Positions 1 to 13,001 of a DNA stretch of 64,000 nucleotides are shown piece by piece. The translations under genes were made by a program, and so were the position numbers. Source of the DNA: Hydractinia symbiolongicarpus (Eukaryota; Cnidaria; Hydrozoa; Anthoathecata; Hydractiniidae); assembly GCF_029227915.1 (NCBI RefSeq), contig NC_079878.1, positions 15,564,001 to 15,628,000 on the forward strand. The letters are read 5' to 3'. The notes beneath the pieces are model-generated. The model was not told the DNA's origin. It saw nothing but the letters and a program-made list of their open reading frames with translations, and ran no database searches. Position 1 is the stretch's first letter. Every line of letters begins with the position of its first letter.

Positions 1-230
1 AGAGAGTTTTCAATGGGGTGACAGGAATCATGTTGTTTGTGATGATTTTTATTTAGATACTTTTTATTTGATTTTGTATTATTAATTTTATAACTAATTT
101 ATATTTAAAAGCAATCGAAGTAAAGTGGAAGGAGAACAACAAATTCCACAATTGCATTCTGATGATGGGGATGTTTCACATGCTGATGATGTTTATAAGC
201 TTTTATTATTACAATACCATTTTTTAACAG

Positions 231-416
231 ATACTCGCGCTTTTATCTTGTGAATGCAAAAGCAAATGTGGCGATCGTTGCCTGTGCGTCATCAACAACC
301 TGAGCTGTACTGATATGTGTTCTTGCTGAGATTGCGCTAATGTGGTCGAATCTGAAGATGAATCTGGAGATGAATATGACGATTCTACGGGCGATTCAAG
401 TGAAGAAGAAGAATAA
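231..416 (+). pseudogene. C-terminal exon of a cysteine-rich (CXC-like) protein, broken
   Basis: After an acceptor-like AG at 229-230, the frame starting at 234 encodes a cysteine-dense stretch (CECKSKCGDRCLC, then CTDMCSC) and an acidic tail rich in D, E and S that ends at TAA 414-416. The spacing resembles the short zinc-binding cysteine clusters found at the ends of several transposon-linked proteins. One in-frame TGA interrupts the frame directly after CSC, so the copy is probably dead. Nothing upstream in the window shows the rest of the gene. The similarity to tesmin/CXC domains is by motif spacing only. Confidence 0.5.
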
Positions 417-1116
417 AAACAACAATAATATTTGATCTTTTTTTGTATATATGGGTTTAAATGTCTCTATAAGTAAGGTTTAGATATGATTCCTCTGTGA
501 TATAATTAAATTTCCTCTATGGCAAAGATCAATAACTTTATTGATAGGTTTCTAGCTAAGATAATATCTAAAATAAATTATTTTGTATCACAATGGGTAT
601 ATGTCAGGGGCGGATCCAAACCCCGTCAAATGGGTCAAAGGACGGGGTTTAAACAAGTATAGTTTATCTAATTTTCAAATATTTAGTACTAACCAGTAAT
701 ATTTGGGGCGTGTAATAATGTATTCATTTGAGCGCTCATCAATATAAAAATTAATAATATTGCCGCCGCTGCTGCTGCCGTGTGTATGGTCGCGCGGTGG
801 TGGCGGTGGCGCGCGTGATGGCATCAGCTTCATTTTCGTTGCGAAGACAGGGCGCAAAGATGGCTAGACCTAATCTTTAATGGTGGATAGAAAAATATAG
901 ACTTTGTTCTGCAGGTTTTTGACGGAGCAATGAGGTTATTCTTAACTCTTATTGGTCTAGAGTGCCGGGTTTGCAGGAGAAGAACACCGCCAGGATTTGA
1001 TTGGTCATTACAGAAGTTTTCTTAAGTTGTGATTGGCTAAAAATCAATACCCTGCAAAAGCCAAAATGCTCACGCTAGTCTTCATCTTCATATCTTCCTC
1101 AACATCATTGCTCAAC

Positions 1117-2998
1117 ATGGCGTTTAGTCCAGTGAGAGAAGATGTTTTGAAATTATTTCAAGACGAAGATTTGCAGATATTGATTGAAATATTTAATATT
1201 TATTCTGAGAAATGGATAAATTCAAATAAAAATGTGTTTTTAAACACAGAACAGCTTTATGCTGTACTTTCTTGTGGAGAAATTGGTGTGAATGAAGATG
1301 CTTTGAAATATCTTCCTGCATCAGTTTCTTCCAAGAATTGTGTTGCATTGAGGTAAGATTTTATTTTCTGTAATTTCCATTTCTGATTATTGCTAACCAT
1401 TTGTTACCATAGTAATTAAGTTTACATCACTATGTCATCACCATGAACTACTTATGGCTAGATAGATAGATAGATGTGCATATTTTACATGGCTAGCCTC
1501 ACAAATATCAAGAGATATACCCTGTCTATTATTTCCAGGAGGGGCCATGGCTTAGATGGAGAGTCCTAGAGTATTTAATGCTCATTTTGAGCGACGCAGA
1601 CCCAATTAGGGCCCGCGCTCTACTAGACAACTCCCGGCAACATCCAACGGCCCACACAGTGTGTTATCTTCCCAATTTCCCTCACATGGCTTGGGTTAAC
1701 CCGGGGCTATGGTAACATTCACTCGCCCATGTTGAATCGCCGTCAAGAGGAATCGAACCCCGGTCTCCCGCACAGTGTACGAGAGCTATAACCACTAATC
1801 TACGGCGCCATATAATAAGCTAGCTAGCTACATGTATTCGTGGTTTTTGTTTTGATTATTACTCTTGGAGAGCTAGCAACCGTATCTATGGTAGCTAGCT
1901 GGCATGTGTGTGTGGAATTAATAATGGTTTTGATTCTTCTCAAAATGTTAAAACTTAGTGTCTTTGCTCTGAGGAGTGAATTCTCTTTAATTTCTCTAAG
2001 AAATATTTATTTATTTTTCACTGTTTAGGTCCGAATCATCTGGAAATTGCTTGTTTAGCTCCATATCCTTATGTCTGGTAGGTGATAATAGTTTGACGCA
2101 ACAGTTAAGGCTACTTGCTTGCATTGAACTTTTTGTCAATTCTGAGTATTATAGTTCTCACCCCAATTTATTTGTTGACAAATATCCATCTTTAAGTCCA
2201 TCAAATATTTTAGCAATGTCAGTATCTCATGCTGCTGTTGATACTAATTTTAAGGCTGCTGAACTTGTCAAAGCTGAGGCTACTTTTTGTTTGAAAAACA
2301 TGAACCAGTGGTCTGGTTTTCTCTTTGTTTTGTCATTGTCTTCTATAATTCGCAGAAATATTATGTGTTATTATCCTGATTGTAGTCCTCTCAAATACAA
2401 AGAAATATTCAATAAAAAGGTTTTTCCACGTGTGCCAAAGGTTGATGAAACTTGCTTCCATATTTTGTTTTGTTATGAAGGTTATCTCATTTCAGATCTT
2501 ACTTTTAAACATAATCACTATGTGCCACTTTTATTTACTTCTAAGGAATTAATTTATAAGCCTCTATTTAAGAAGAAATGTATGTCTACCAATGTTTCTG
2601 GATTCTTTCAAAAGAAAATTGATTTTAAACCTGTCACCAAGAATAAGCTTATTTTACCAAAGGTATCTCTTCCTCAGCAATTGCCTACATCAAGTCAGGA
2701 TCCCCAAGCAATAATAAAAGGTACTAATAATACACCTTCAAGCAACATTTCAAATCCTTCTACTTCTTCTGTATCTAATGTTTTTAGTAATCTTTTACAA
2801 AATAGTACTAGCCATGAACCTAATTTTTTTCCAAACAATAATAAATCAGTCATAACATCAAAAATAGTTGATTCCCTTCCACAAAATTTTGATGTAACTG
2901 ATGTTTTATTTGATATAGATGATATTATTTTAATTGTTATGTATATTTGTTGCAAAGGTTGGTATTATATTATACTATTGGTATTCTTAAAAAATTAA
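1117..2998 (+). CDS. OTU-like cysteine protease gene, two exons seen
   Basis: Exon 1 runs from ATG 1117 to 1352 (donor GTAAGA). Exon 2 starts at 2029 after a pyrimidine-rich TTTAG acceptor and keeps the frame, creating SSGNCLFSS at the junction. GNCLF is the catalytic-cysteine block of OTU deubiquitinases (usually DGNCLF; the Asp is Ser here). HNHYVPLL about 150 codons later fits the OTU histidine block. A Ser/Asn-rich, low-complexity tail follows. The frame stays open to 2998, or may splice at a GT near 2958. Related OTU proteins (vertnin-like) occur in cnidarian repeats. The gene lies between inverted ends, so it may be transposon cargo rather than a host gene. The ATG at 1117 is preferred over an upstream in-frame start because the OTU-type leader begins there. 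Activity is unproven. Confidence 0.6.
1535..1815 (-). mobile_element. tRNA-derived SINE
   Basis: Read on the minus strand the element begins at about 1815 with a tRNA-like head: a box A-like TAGATTAGTGG and a perfect box B GGTTCGATTCC, inside a GGCGCC...-type acceptor arm. A GC-rich body of about 200 bp follows, far richer in GC than its surroundings. It lies in the intron of the OTU-like gene. Box spacing and the unrelated 3' body support a SINE rather than a tRNA gene. Confidence 0.65.
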
Positions 2999-3119
2999 TT
3001 TAATAGAAAATATGTTTATCAAAATTATTAAAACACTTATATTAATACTACTTTATCACTTTGTTTGTTAACATATTTTGTGTTCCATTTCCATTTTTTT
3101 AGTCCATAGTTCATTTTCA

Positions 3120-3420
3120 TTTAATTGACAACTGTCAAGAAATAGTAGAACATAGTTGCAGGGACTATGGGGTTACTCAGTTGTCATTTTATCCTGCATT
3201 CATTTTTATTCATATCAAACCATTTCATTCCAATATTCATTATCATTTAATTGGCAACTGTCAAGAAATAGTAGAACATAGTTGCAGGGACTATGGGGTT
3301 ACTCAGTTGTCATTTTATCCTGCATTCATTTTAATTTATTTAAAACCATTTCATTCCAATATTCATTATCATTAAATTGACAACTGTCAAGAATTAGTAG
3401 AACATAGTTGCAGTTGTCAA
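3120..3420. repeat. Tandem repeat, period about 127 bp, 2.3 copies
   Basis: The unit beginning with a short ACAACTGTCAAGAA block and containing GGGACTATGGGGTTACTCAG recurs at about 3124, 3250 and (partial) 3374 with few changes. It lies downstream of the OTU-like gene, inside the same candidate element. It is probably a non-coding subterminal repeat; the short ORF across it just follows the repeat. Confidence 0.8.
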
Positions 3421-3944
3421 GTTATCCTGTATTTTTTAAATATAAATATGCCAATGACAGCTAAATTTTTCTCTATTTTTTCCTCATCATTGTATCTTGT
3501 TATCTTAATTCTTTACTTCTTTTTTATTTGGCTGTCCATGTCTGGATGACATTTTTTGTTATCCTAGGCATCCTGATGAGCTCTGATATTGAGCGAAACG
3601 GCCTATTAACATCTATAAATTATATGAGATAATCTTGTTTCTTTAGTTCATAGGCTTCATATATAACAATAGAAGCTCAGCAAGAAAGACAAGCAACCAA
3701 ACAACATTGTTGAAAAGATGACACGGTAACGATTTTCGTTTTATGCTGTATGAATGACAAATAGCCTTTTTATTTTCCAAATAATTTAGATGCGGGAATG
3801 TTGTTTTCAGACAATCTAGGATCCTCCAATGTTTAAAAATTTTCTGGCCCCTCAGGCCCAACCATGGTGAGCCTTCGCGTGTCACTAATATAAGTACATT
3901 TTATGACGGGGTACATCAGAAATCCTAGATCCGCCCCTGTATGT

Positions 3945-6259
3945 TACATTGAAAGAGTGTAAAAGTGTGTTATTTTTGTTATGTGTACAAAGAAAACGAT
4001 CAAAAACGCTAAATTTGGAACAAAAAAACACAAATATCGATAAAATTAAGCTCTGCGAAGGAGAGTAAGCTAAATTTTAAGTTAAATTTCATTGTTTATG
4101 ATTTGTTTATGTAAATGTAACTTAGTTTTTCAAAAATAAATAAATTTTCAACGATTCACAGCAATATTTAGTCACAAATGCCTGAAAAAATGTTTTTTTT
4201 ACACCACTCTGCAGAGAAGTGCTGTATTTTCTTAAGACAACAGTTTTAGACCGTCCAACATAGATTTTCTGAATCCCCAAAAGATAAGCTTTTCAATGGT
4301 ATATTATAACATGCATAGGCCCTTTTTGATACCCATATGTCCCAAATCCCATGGACTATCAGAGTTAACAAAATAAAAAAGTTAGTAAGTTGTTGAATAA
4401 GAAATAAAAAATGTGACATTTTTCGAACGCTTAACCACAAAAAATGTTAAACTCAATCTGAGATAAAAGAAACACAAAAATAAATTAACTATAGTAATAA
4501 CATAACATCTAAATTCAATTTAATAAAGTTTTTGTTTCGTTACAGAATTGCTTTAATATTATTGCTTCCTCTTTCTTCTTTTACATTTTGTGAGAATATT
4601 ATATGAAATAAGAGATTAAAGCATGCGAAATAGGCATAAAAATTCAAAAATAAAACAAAAACTAACACTTACCTATCTTTAAATGGCTTTACAATTTTTC
4701 CACTTAAGAATATAGTACAGTCTAAATCCTTACTTGTTTATTTATGCGCACAATAAAACTCATTCCATTTCATTATATTTAAACATACTCTTTCATGTTT
4801 AACATCAAAGGATTTGAATGGACAGTCCTGGCTCAGAGACAGTTAGAAATAACTTGGAGACACACTTATAGATTTAGTAATCATAAGTCTATTTATCATA
4901 ATAGCTAGTTGAAACTGGTTTCCACATGGTGCACAAAATTTGAGATAAGCACTAGGAACATAAAATATAGTTCAAATATTATTTGGTAGGAAGTCAAGAA
5001 GTTAATGAATATAACATTTTCCCTACGTGAATGATAAATTAACTTTTTGAAATATAGGAAGATACTTAATAGGAAAGCCTTAATATAAAACTCTTTGAAA
5101 AACACTTTATAGTGGAAACCACAACACAAAAGCCATTAATGACATTGAGTCTCCTTTTCTTTGTCCTCACCAGAAATACATTGTTATGTTGTTCATAATG
5201 TAGCAATTTAAAATTTTATTAAATAAATTATTAAAGTGGTGACATATAGGGTTTCAAAAGTGGCCTGCATTTCATAGTTGTGGAACAAAATGACCCTTTT
5301 AGCTCTAAATGAAGTTGTTAAAAGAAACAGAAGTATTGACATCAAAAAGAAAAACTAACAATAATAACTACTAATGTAACCATGTTGTAGAAACCATTCC
5401 TTACACATCTGTCTGACATGACCCTATTTTATGGAGACATTGAATAGACATATTCAAACAATGCGTTAAGGATAGAAAAACCACAAGTATATCTCTTAAT
5501 ACATACTTCATCTTTTTCTGCTTTGTTATCTGTATACCTTCGCTGTCGTAACAGATGCAAATCTTCAAGGTTAATGAAAACAAAGCAAAAACTTAAATTT
5601 TAAGCAAACAAAATTCAAGTAGTGGAGACTCTTTGTTGTCTACCTTTTATGAACTTCTTCCTGGCAGCTTGAAGGAACAATGATATGGTTTAATATAAAG
5701 CTTTAATTCTATATAAATACATTTAACAGGGGGCATGTATTTAAAAGCTAACACGACTAATTTTCTTTCTCTAATCCAATTGAGATTGGAACACAACATA
5801 AAGGTAAAAATAAAATAAAGCCATTTTTACCAAATTGGATGTGAATTGACTTTAGATAAAATTTAGCCTTTTCTTCCAAAGAGCAATATTACAAAAGAAA
5901 CACATAAGCAACACAATAATTAAATGTCAGATACATTCAGTTTATCTCGTTTATCACCATATAGCGTTTTTACTATTGAGACTAGTGAAGCACGAAAGGG
6001 TACCAGTCTAGTGTAGCGGTACGTAAATTATCAGTTTTTGAGTGTTATAACAGAACTATCCTGTTGAACGGTACAAAAGGTACAAAAGCCTATGTTTTTA
6101 TGAATAAATCATTTTGAATTATTATTTTATGTTTAGTATTGGTTTCAAGAGTTTCACCAAGCTACAATGGTCGTTTGTTATTTTTTTTTGTGATCTGAAA
6201 TTTTATGAAGCTAGATTTGTATTTGGTCACAAGAAGTTTCAACAGACTAAAATTCTTTT
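3945..6259. other. AT-rich non-coding stretch, no gene seen
   Basis: Only short, low-complexity reading frames occur here on both strands, with no recognisable domain, splice-consistent exon chain, RNA gene or clear terminal repeats. It is probably intergenic or very old repeat DNA. Confidence 0.6.
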
Positions 6260-6263
6260 TTAA

Positions 6264-7288
6264 GGTTACTGTAAAGGAAACAATTTTTTTTTCTAGGTTT
6301 TTTGCAAAAAATTCATGACATATAGAAAAAAAAATTCTCTTTCCAATGACATATTTTATAGTCTATGAAAATATTTGGAGCATTCCTTTTTTCTGGAAAA
6401 AGCCTTTTTAGAGCTGTTATATCCTTAACACCTTTGAAAAAATACGTGCAAAATGAGTTGAGCATATTTTTTGTAAACATTATGCATAATATGGAACTCC
6501 CGTATAAAAAAATGCATAATAATATTTTTTAGATAGTTTACTTTCACTAACGAATTAAAAAAAATCAAAGTTAAGGAATATGCATATGAGCTGTCTCTTG
6601 TAAACCTGACTTCTGTCTATTAATGATTCTGAGCGCGTGCACGCATATTTAGCATAAAGAAAAAGTTTGCACTTCTATCATCTTTCTGCATACTCAGTTC
6701 ACACATTTTCATAATACCTACGAAAATCTTTAAGAAGAAATATCTTGTTAGTAAATTTTCGCATACATGCCTTTAAGTTTGTGGTCTCTTTTTCCGAAAG
6801 CTTCCTATTGGCTCATTGAAATTTTCGGTGATGAAAAGCTGAATAAATTATGCACAAAAGGTTCCTGGATTTTTTTGTATAAATTACTGATTAGCGAATT
6901 ATGACGACAGAAAGAAAAAAATATGCATTTTTTTTAATGATTATATATAATTACAAATAATTTCATAACGACGTTATTAGAAAAAAAAAGGGAACCTTTT
7001 TGAATTTAATTTATGCTGAATATAATAGTGCAAAAACGAGAAGTCTGCGACCACACGTTCGGAAAAAGAAGCCATTTTAAAACGTACAGTGAAAAAAATT
7101 GGTGTGTGTTTATTTCATTATATTTTCTTTTTGGAAAATTACCATCTCACGAAAATAGCACCATCAAAAAAGTCTTTCATCAAGCATTCAGAAACAAAAA
7201 AACATAAAAAAAAATATAAAAGTATTGATAAATTATAAGGGTTTTTCTGAGACTACTCATCAAGGGAGTTTTTTCCTTTACAGTAACC
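6264..7288. mobile_element. piggyBac-type MITE with TTAA target site
   Basis: GGTTACTGTAAAGGAAA at 6264-6280 is perfectly inverted at 7272-7288. The outer flanks are TTAA on both sides (6260-6263 and 7289-7292), the exact target duplication of piggyBac elements. The 1,025-bp interior is AT-rich with no coding capacity, so this is a non-autonomous copy. Confidence 0.75.
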
Positions 7289-7292
7289 TTAA

Positions 7293-9440
7293 AAAACGAA
7301 ATAAATCAAAATAGTTGTTTTTATTGATTTTTACGTTTTATCTAGTTTTCAAAAAAGCGGTGTTTACAAACCTGAACTCGTTTTTCTACTTTCATATTTT
7401 TCTTTCGTCTTTTGCTGTGCCAGTTGAAAATAATTAATTATTAATAACGTGATCACTTTTTCTACACAATTGGAGAACTAAAGCAAATACTCCCCCTAAT
7501 TTGGTACAAATTAGTAATAAGCCATAGAACTTCCTGCCCAAATGGCGGGTTTATCTTGAATTAAATTGGAATTTTTTGTATGATCTCCCAATTTCCATGG
7601 AAAAGTTGACATAATTTTCACAATTGTTCTCAAAATGAAAAAATATTGTTAGGGAAATCCAGGCCTGTCAATAAGAAAATAACACTAGAGCAATAAATCG
7701 CTCCCCCCAAGGTTACAATAATTTAAACTGGGCGAGCAATCTGAATAAATAGAGTAAGTTTATAAACGCATATTTTATCGCAAAGTCTTTTTTATTTATA
7801 TAATTTTATCTTTTCTATATATTTTGGTTCTTTTTTACTTTTTTCTTTTTTTTAAAAGAAAGAGAACATTGATTTTCATGTGAGATGAATTGATATTGCT
7901 CAGCCAGAAAAACGTTTTTGGGGATTGGTGGAGCAAATGGCTCAGCTAGTTTCTCATTTTTCAGAATTGGGTGAGCTTTTGCGTGAGCAAGAGCAATTGT
8001 TGTTCCCTTATTGATAGGCCTGGAAGTCTTAAAAGTACCTACATTTTACCAGTTTTCTTCACACGATGTTCATATTTCATGTAGTTTATTTTTTTACTGG
8101 TGAGCCACAAACAAAATGCTAAAATCAACAAAAATCAAATTTATATACTTCGAATTGGGCTCTGTATGCATTTTAACTTCAACATCTGACAGAACAACCT
8201 AATCATTAGTAAATTTGCAATCCAAGATATTTTTAATCACTAAAAATTCCACAATTTATTTTGAAAAAACACTGGTCTCGGATTACAAAGTACCCATAAT
8301 TTCAACAAAAAGGCAATAAGGCCTATATATTTAAAAATAAACAAGTCTCTTGTCCATGATCAATTTTTCTAAACTAGAATCATAATCACTGATAGTATCT
8401 ATAGCAGTGTATATTTTCAACTGTCAAAAATACCTTCCAATCGTCCATTGTATTTTATGTTTTTATTTCTTTGAAGAATGAAAATGTACTAAATTTCAGT
8501 TTTTATAGCATGCATATACACGAAAGATTAAATTTGTATCAGCTGAGTGGTAACTAGTGCGTTCCTTGAGAATTAAATTGTCTTAACAGCGCTTGCAATT
8601 TGGTGTACTATGCATCAGCGAATAATTGTTGTTGCAATTTTCGCTCATATCAGAACACTGCAGCAGTTTTTTTAACTTTCATCAGCAAAATTTTTCTTAC
8701 GTAGTCTTTGAATTGAATAGATCACTTTGGTAAACTTAACACTTACATCAGCAATCTATTTTAGCGTAATGTTAGGTTTGTTTATAAACCAATGTTTTCA
8801 ACCACAGAAAACTATATTTTTAATAATTAAAAAATATAAAATAATCTTTTATAATAAATTAAGAAACTTCCATGTGTCTGTATGTGACTTTTGCAAAGTG
8901 GATGTGTTTATATTCCTTTCATGCATGTCTCAAATCTCTCAAATATTAATCAAAAAATTAAATGTCACAACTTTAATTGAATTAAATTTAACGTCAATAG
9001 CTTAAATTTAAATTAATGAAGATATTACAATGCATCTATATCCGGTGGAAATAACTGACATCATTTCCTGGGTGGGTAACTATGTAGGGACTACCTGAAA
9101 CCAAATTAAGTTCAATTTTCTATAGCTGGTGGAACTTTGCTGACATCAGAAAAAATTTTAAATTCTTATATGTTATGTTCTATACCGCATACGCTATTTT
9201 GATCAGGCTTTCAAGATCTACACATTTTGGGTGACGGTTAACCATGTTGTAAAAAAATTTATTTGTGCATCAATGGGTCATTGCTGATGTCATATAATTC
9301 AAATGATGCATTTTTTTGTTTCTTTTTTGCATAAATGGATTTTCCATGGGCCTTGATGACTATTTATAATAAATAAAATTGGTTCAAATGCATAAATAAA
9401 TATTTACCCTATTTGTGCTTTTTAACTTTTTTTTATAACA
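7293..9440. other. AT-rich non-coding stretch, no gene seen
   Basis: No supported gene. The small frames (for example at 8727-9005) are AT-biased and lack domain signal. No tandem arrays or clear element ends were found. Confidence 0.55.
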
Positions 9441-9977
9441 CATCAGGGTTCGAATTAGAAAAGTAAAGTCGGTTCGCAAAAATTTCGGCACTCTGTAACA
9501 AAGTGAGGGAACACCGTAGATCAATTACCATTGGCTTGTTCATTAGTAGCTACTTGTTTTTTCGACAAGAGTTTGTATTTCTTGTGACCTGCGAGTTTTA
9601 CCTTTTCCTGCATTATTATTTTTTATGTTAAAGACAAGTGAGGGACGTTTAAACTTGGAACTCTAAACACAAGAACTGCCCGTCTGAGGTAGCGACTCTC
9701 TCAGTTTTAACTTTCTTGTCTCCGATAGCCAAAATAATGTTGAAAAAAATAAAATAAATTTATTTTTATAGCAAGAAAATATTCAAAATATAATTATTGT
9801 TTCAAAGGTTCTTAGCCAGTTTTTGTGAACATTACAACGCAAGTTAATTACAGTATACTGTTGTCTGTTGTTGTCTGCCATTTTCAATATACCCTGGCCG
9901 ATAGGAGCTTCAATAAGGACTTGCTCATATAACTGGTTGCTCCCAATTCCGCTTTTTTTTCCAAGTCCACTGCTTTC

Positions 9978-10650
9978 AGATGTCATCATCATTCATCATT
10001 CTCGGCTTAACGTCCGTTTTCCATGCTAGCATGGGTTGGACGGGGTGTACTAATGACCCTCTTCCAATCTGATCTAGACTGTGTTAGATCTAAACTCAAC
10101 TTCCCCTGTATCAAGTCTGTCCTTATAACCTCCTGTCAAGTCTTTCTCGGTCTGCCTCTGGGCTTTGCCCCAGGAACTATCAAGTCTCTACACTTTCTTA
10201 CCCAATTATCCTCCGCCATTCTTTCCAAGTTCCCCAGCCAATTCAATCTTCTTATCTGGATAACATCTTTCTACTGATACTTAGCCTGCTTCTTAGCTCA
10301 TCTGAACTCTTTCTGTCTCTCAGACTGGCATTACACATCCACCTAACCATTCTCATATCATTCCTTTCTAAACGATCAAGATCTTCCTGCTTCACTGCCC
10401 ATGTCTCACTACCACTAACACTTCTTACACGGGCCTCATACAACCTACCTGTTACCTCAATTGATAAAACTCTGCTAGTCAACAAAGAAAGTAACTCTCT
10501 GAACTTTTTCCAACCAGAACCTATCCTGCAAGTAACACTTCTTCCAACACTCCCTTCACTGCCCAACATATCACCTAAGTAACAGAAGTTCTCAACTATC
10601 TCTAACGAGCCACTGTTGTACATCATTAAAGCTGGAAATACTTCATTCTC
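9978..10650 (-). pseudogene. 3' end of a LINE: reverse transcriptase C-terminus plus tail
   Basis: The minus-strand frame 10626-10252 has NFCYLGDMLGSEG, then SETWAVKQEDLDRLERNDMRM and MVRWMC. These are the characteristic residues after the reverse transcriptase core in many animal non-LTR elements (FCYLGD...W.L.....L...ND..MIRW.C). Downstream is a 3' untranslated part ending in an ATGATGA-type tail near 9980, on a sequence I recognise as a common LINE/SINE tail (ACGTTAAGCCGA). The catalytic FADD region and everything upstream are missing, so this is a 5'-truncated copy. Confidence 0.75.
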
Positions 10651-11133
10651 TATAATCTCACCTTTGCAACGCTTGCATACATGTATAGATGTAAGTCACT
10701 AAATAAATGCTTTTTAACAAAATCCCTTTTCATGGACTTAGAGCCTATTAAAAAAACACCTAAATCTACAAAAAGCATTTAAAACGACTATACATAACAA
10801 AATGAAACACAACGTATTTTTTTCACTTTAACTCCACATAAATCTTTTTCTAATAAGCAATTTAACTCAGTCTGCCATTTATTTACTGTTTTTATAACAA
10901 GGCTGTAAATTCCGAAATTTTTCTACCTTTTACAAAGCTAACTGCTCTGAAAATAAGAACACTGATTTTCTGTTAAAAACAATTTCAATCTACCTGTCCT
11001 ATTCCAATTTTATTTTCTCTTTGCGGATGCAACTTTACTCGTAAGAAGTTAATAATATTAATTGAACTATCTGCCGATATTGAAACTGAAAACTTAAAAA
11101 AAAACTTGACTTTATAATTTTGTCATGGCCTTA

Positions 11134-12046
11134 GGTGACTCCAACTTAATTAGTTGTTCTACCAGCCCAACCGACCCAACCGACCCTAATTTTCACGAAA
11201 ACAAAAAAATAATAATATCAAGTGAAAAAGTTTAAAAACAAAATGAAAAAACAAACATTTTCTCATCCCATCTTGTGAAAATATAATGAGCATAGAAGAT
11301 TATTAATGATGTTATTTTTTTGTGTGGAATATTATACTAAACAAGGTGAATCAATAACATTACTTTAAAACCACCATTGGTAAGACCACTTGCAGTTGAT
11401 TATTTGTTCATGGTAATTTGTTGCAATGCACTAATTTTGTAATCACAAAAATAGTTATGTGGGTAAACAGAAGTTTAAGTTTTTATGTGATTTATAACGA
11501 AAGTTAGCTACTTTCACTAAAATAGTTATAATATAAATGAAAACTAGACAGATTATTATTGCCGTAACACACTCTTTTGTTATGATTATCATACATGTTT
11601 AAAATTATGCTAGCTAAAATGTAATACTGAAGACTTTTATTGGATAACATCTTGGAGGAAAGAATACGGATTCGTATTCTTGCTTTCAACACGACACAAG
11701 AATAATTCTTGCTGTATAACTTTTAAAACAACACAAGAACAACTCTTGCTGCATAACAATTTGAGCAAGGAAGTATTTATCTTTTCACCTTGAGTGCTAG
11801 TTACATTTTTTTAGTGAGAAAAATTATTATTATTTTTCCTTCGCAACTAAAAAATATAAACTGTGTGTTTATGCTAAAATACATAGAAAAATATGCTTGT
11901 CGTAACACTCTCTTCCGTTGTTATTTTTATTATTTTTTTTATTGTTCTGACCATACATTCTTGATAAAAATTATTTTTATTTCCCTGGCAGACCGTAAGC
12001 TACCATCAACTTCCCCCGTGGAACAACTAATTAAGTTGGAGTCGCC
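11134..12046. mobile_element. Inverted-repeat MITE, copy 1
   Basis: GACTCCAACTTAATTAGTTG near 11137 is perfectly inverted near 12043. The interior carries blocks such as CTCTTCCGTTGTTATTTTTA (about 11910) and ACCATACATTCTTGATAAAA. The same blocks recur in the opposite orientation at 21.07-21.95 kb, which confirms an interspersed family. There is no coding capacity. Confidence 0.65.
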
Positions 12047-12852
12047 ATATGATAAATTAACATGTAATACTTTACACAGTCATTTATAATGATCTGCGCT
12101 TGATAAAAAGGCTTTAAAAACAATTTCTTATAATAAAAACGGCTTTTCAGAAGCAAATGTTACGAAACTTTTGCCCACATACTTTATTAATTATTTACAA
12201 GTGAAATACGCAAACGGAAAGGGTTATTATTTCAAATCCCAGCATAAAATAATCAAGCAAAACATGAGAATTAAATGGAAACACAACAAAGAGAAGGAAT
12301 GAATAATTTTTATTATCACAAAAGGAAGATAGTGATACAAAAATATTTGATTCGCAAATTGCAAACTCCTAATTCGAACCCGGTTGGTTTAACATATTTT
12401 CCGGGTTTTACATAGTTCGCACTGAATAGGGTTAAGCAATATCTGGCCACATCAACATATTATATTGGTGTGGCCCTTCTAATTCATGCATGCAAATGCT
12501 GACATGTTAACAAAGCAGGAAGTAGGCAAATAAAATATCTTGTGCTGCAAACAAATTAAAATGGTTGTAATGACTTACTGAGTGTCAATAAAAAAGGTGT
12601 ACAGATGAACTACAAACTTAATGTATTGTTAAAGAAAACTGGTTGCATATGTATACACAAAAAATAGAACTAGTTAAACTTAAGTACTAACCTTCAAATG
12701 TGCATACTTTCGGGAACTTCTAACATTGAATTTGTACATTAATAAGTCTAAAATATAAATTTAAAACAATATATATAAAAATATAAAATAAGTTTGCAAA
12801 CAGGGAAATAATGACCAATGTTTTGTTGATAGGTTGGCATATGGGACCTAAG

Positions 12853-12971
12853 TGTTAGTGTTGATCATTATGTTTATTATTTGTTTCTTTATAGTGTAGC
12901 ATTATAACTAGTGGGTGTAATAAATATATGTGTACATCGTTTCACTATCTATGGTTATTATCAATTTAATA
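12853..12971 (+). repeat. Left LTR of the copia element
   Basis: It starts TGTTAGTGTTGATC and matches 17377-17495 almost base for base. The 3' end reads ATA where the right LTR reads ACA, so the canonical CA end is lost by one change. It includes an AATAAATA-type polyadenylation-like signal. Confidence 0.9.
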
Positions 12972-13001
12972 TGGTAGCAAAGGTAGTTGAAGAATTTAAA
13001 G

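Larger units (their letters stand above)
605..3939. mobile_element. hAT-like DNA element carrying the OTU-like gene
   Basis: The left end reads CAGGGGCGGATCCA at 605, and the right end is its inverted copy with one mismatch, ending at 3939. Both are flanked by TATGT (600-604 and 3940-3944), which fits a short target duplication. CAGGGGCGGAT ends are typical of hAT elements; a 5-bp duplication is unusual for hAT (normally 8 bp), so the superfamily is uncertain. Inside lie the two-exon OTU-like gene, a tRNA-derived SINE inserted in its intron and a 127-bp tandem repeat. No transposase was recognised. Confidence 0.55.
9444..12383. mobile_element. Candidate composite element with inverted ends
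   Basis: CAGGGTTCGAATTAG at 9444-9458 is matched in inverse (14 of 15) at 12369-12383. The span contains a LINE fragment and a separate inverted-repeat MITE, so it would be a nested composite. No matching target duplication was found next to the ends, so the pair may be two unrelated copies of one terminal sequence. Confidence 0.35.

Noticed and set aside
1840-2028. 62-residue frame between the OTU-gene exons
   Set aside because: Lies in the intron, ends exactly at the acceptor and has no domain signal.
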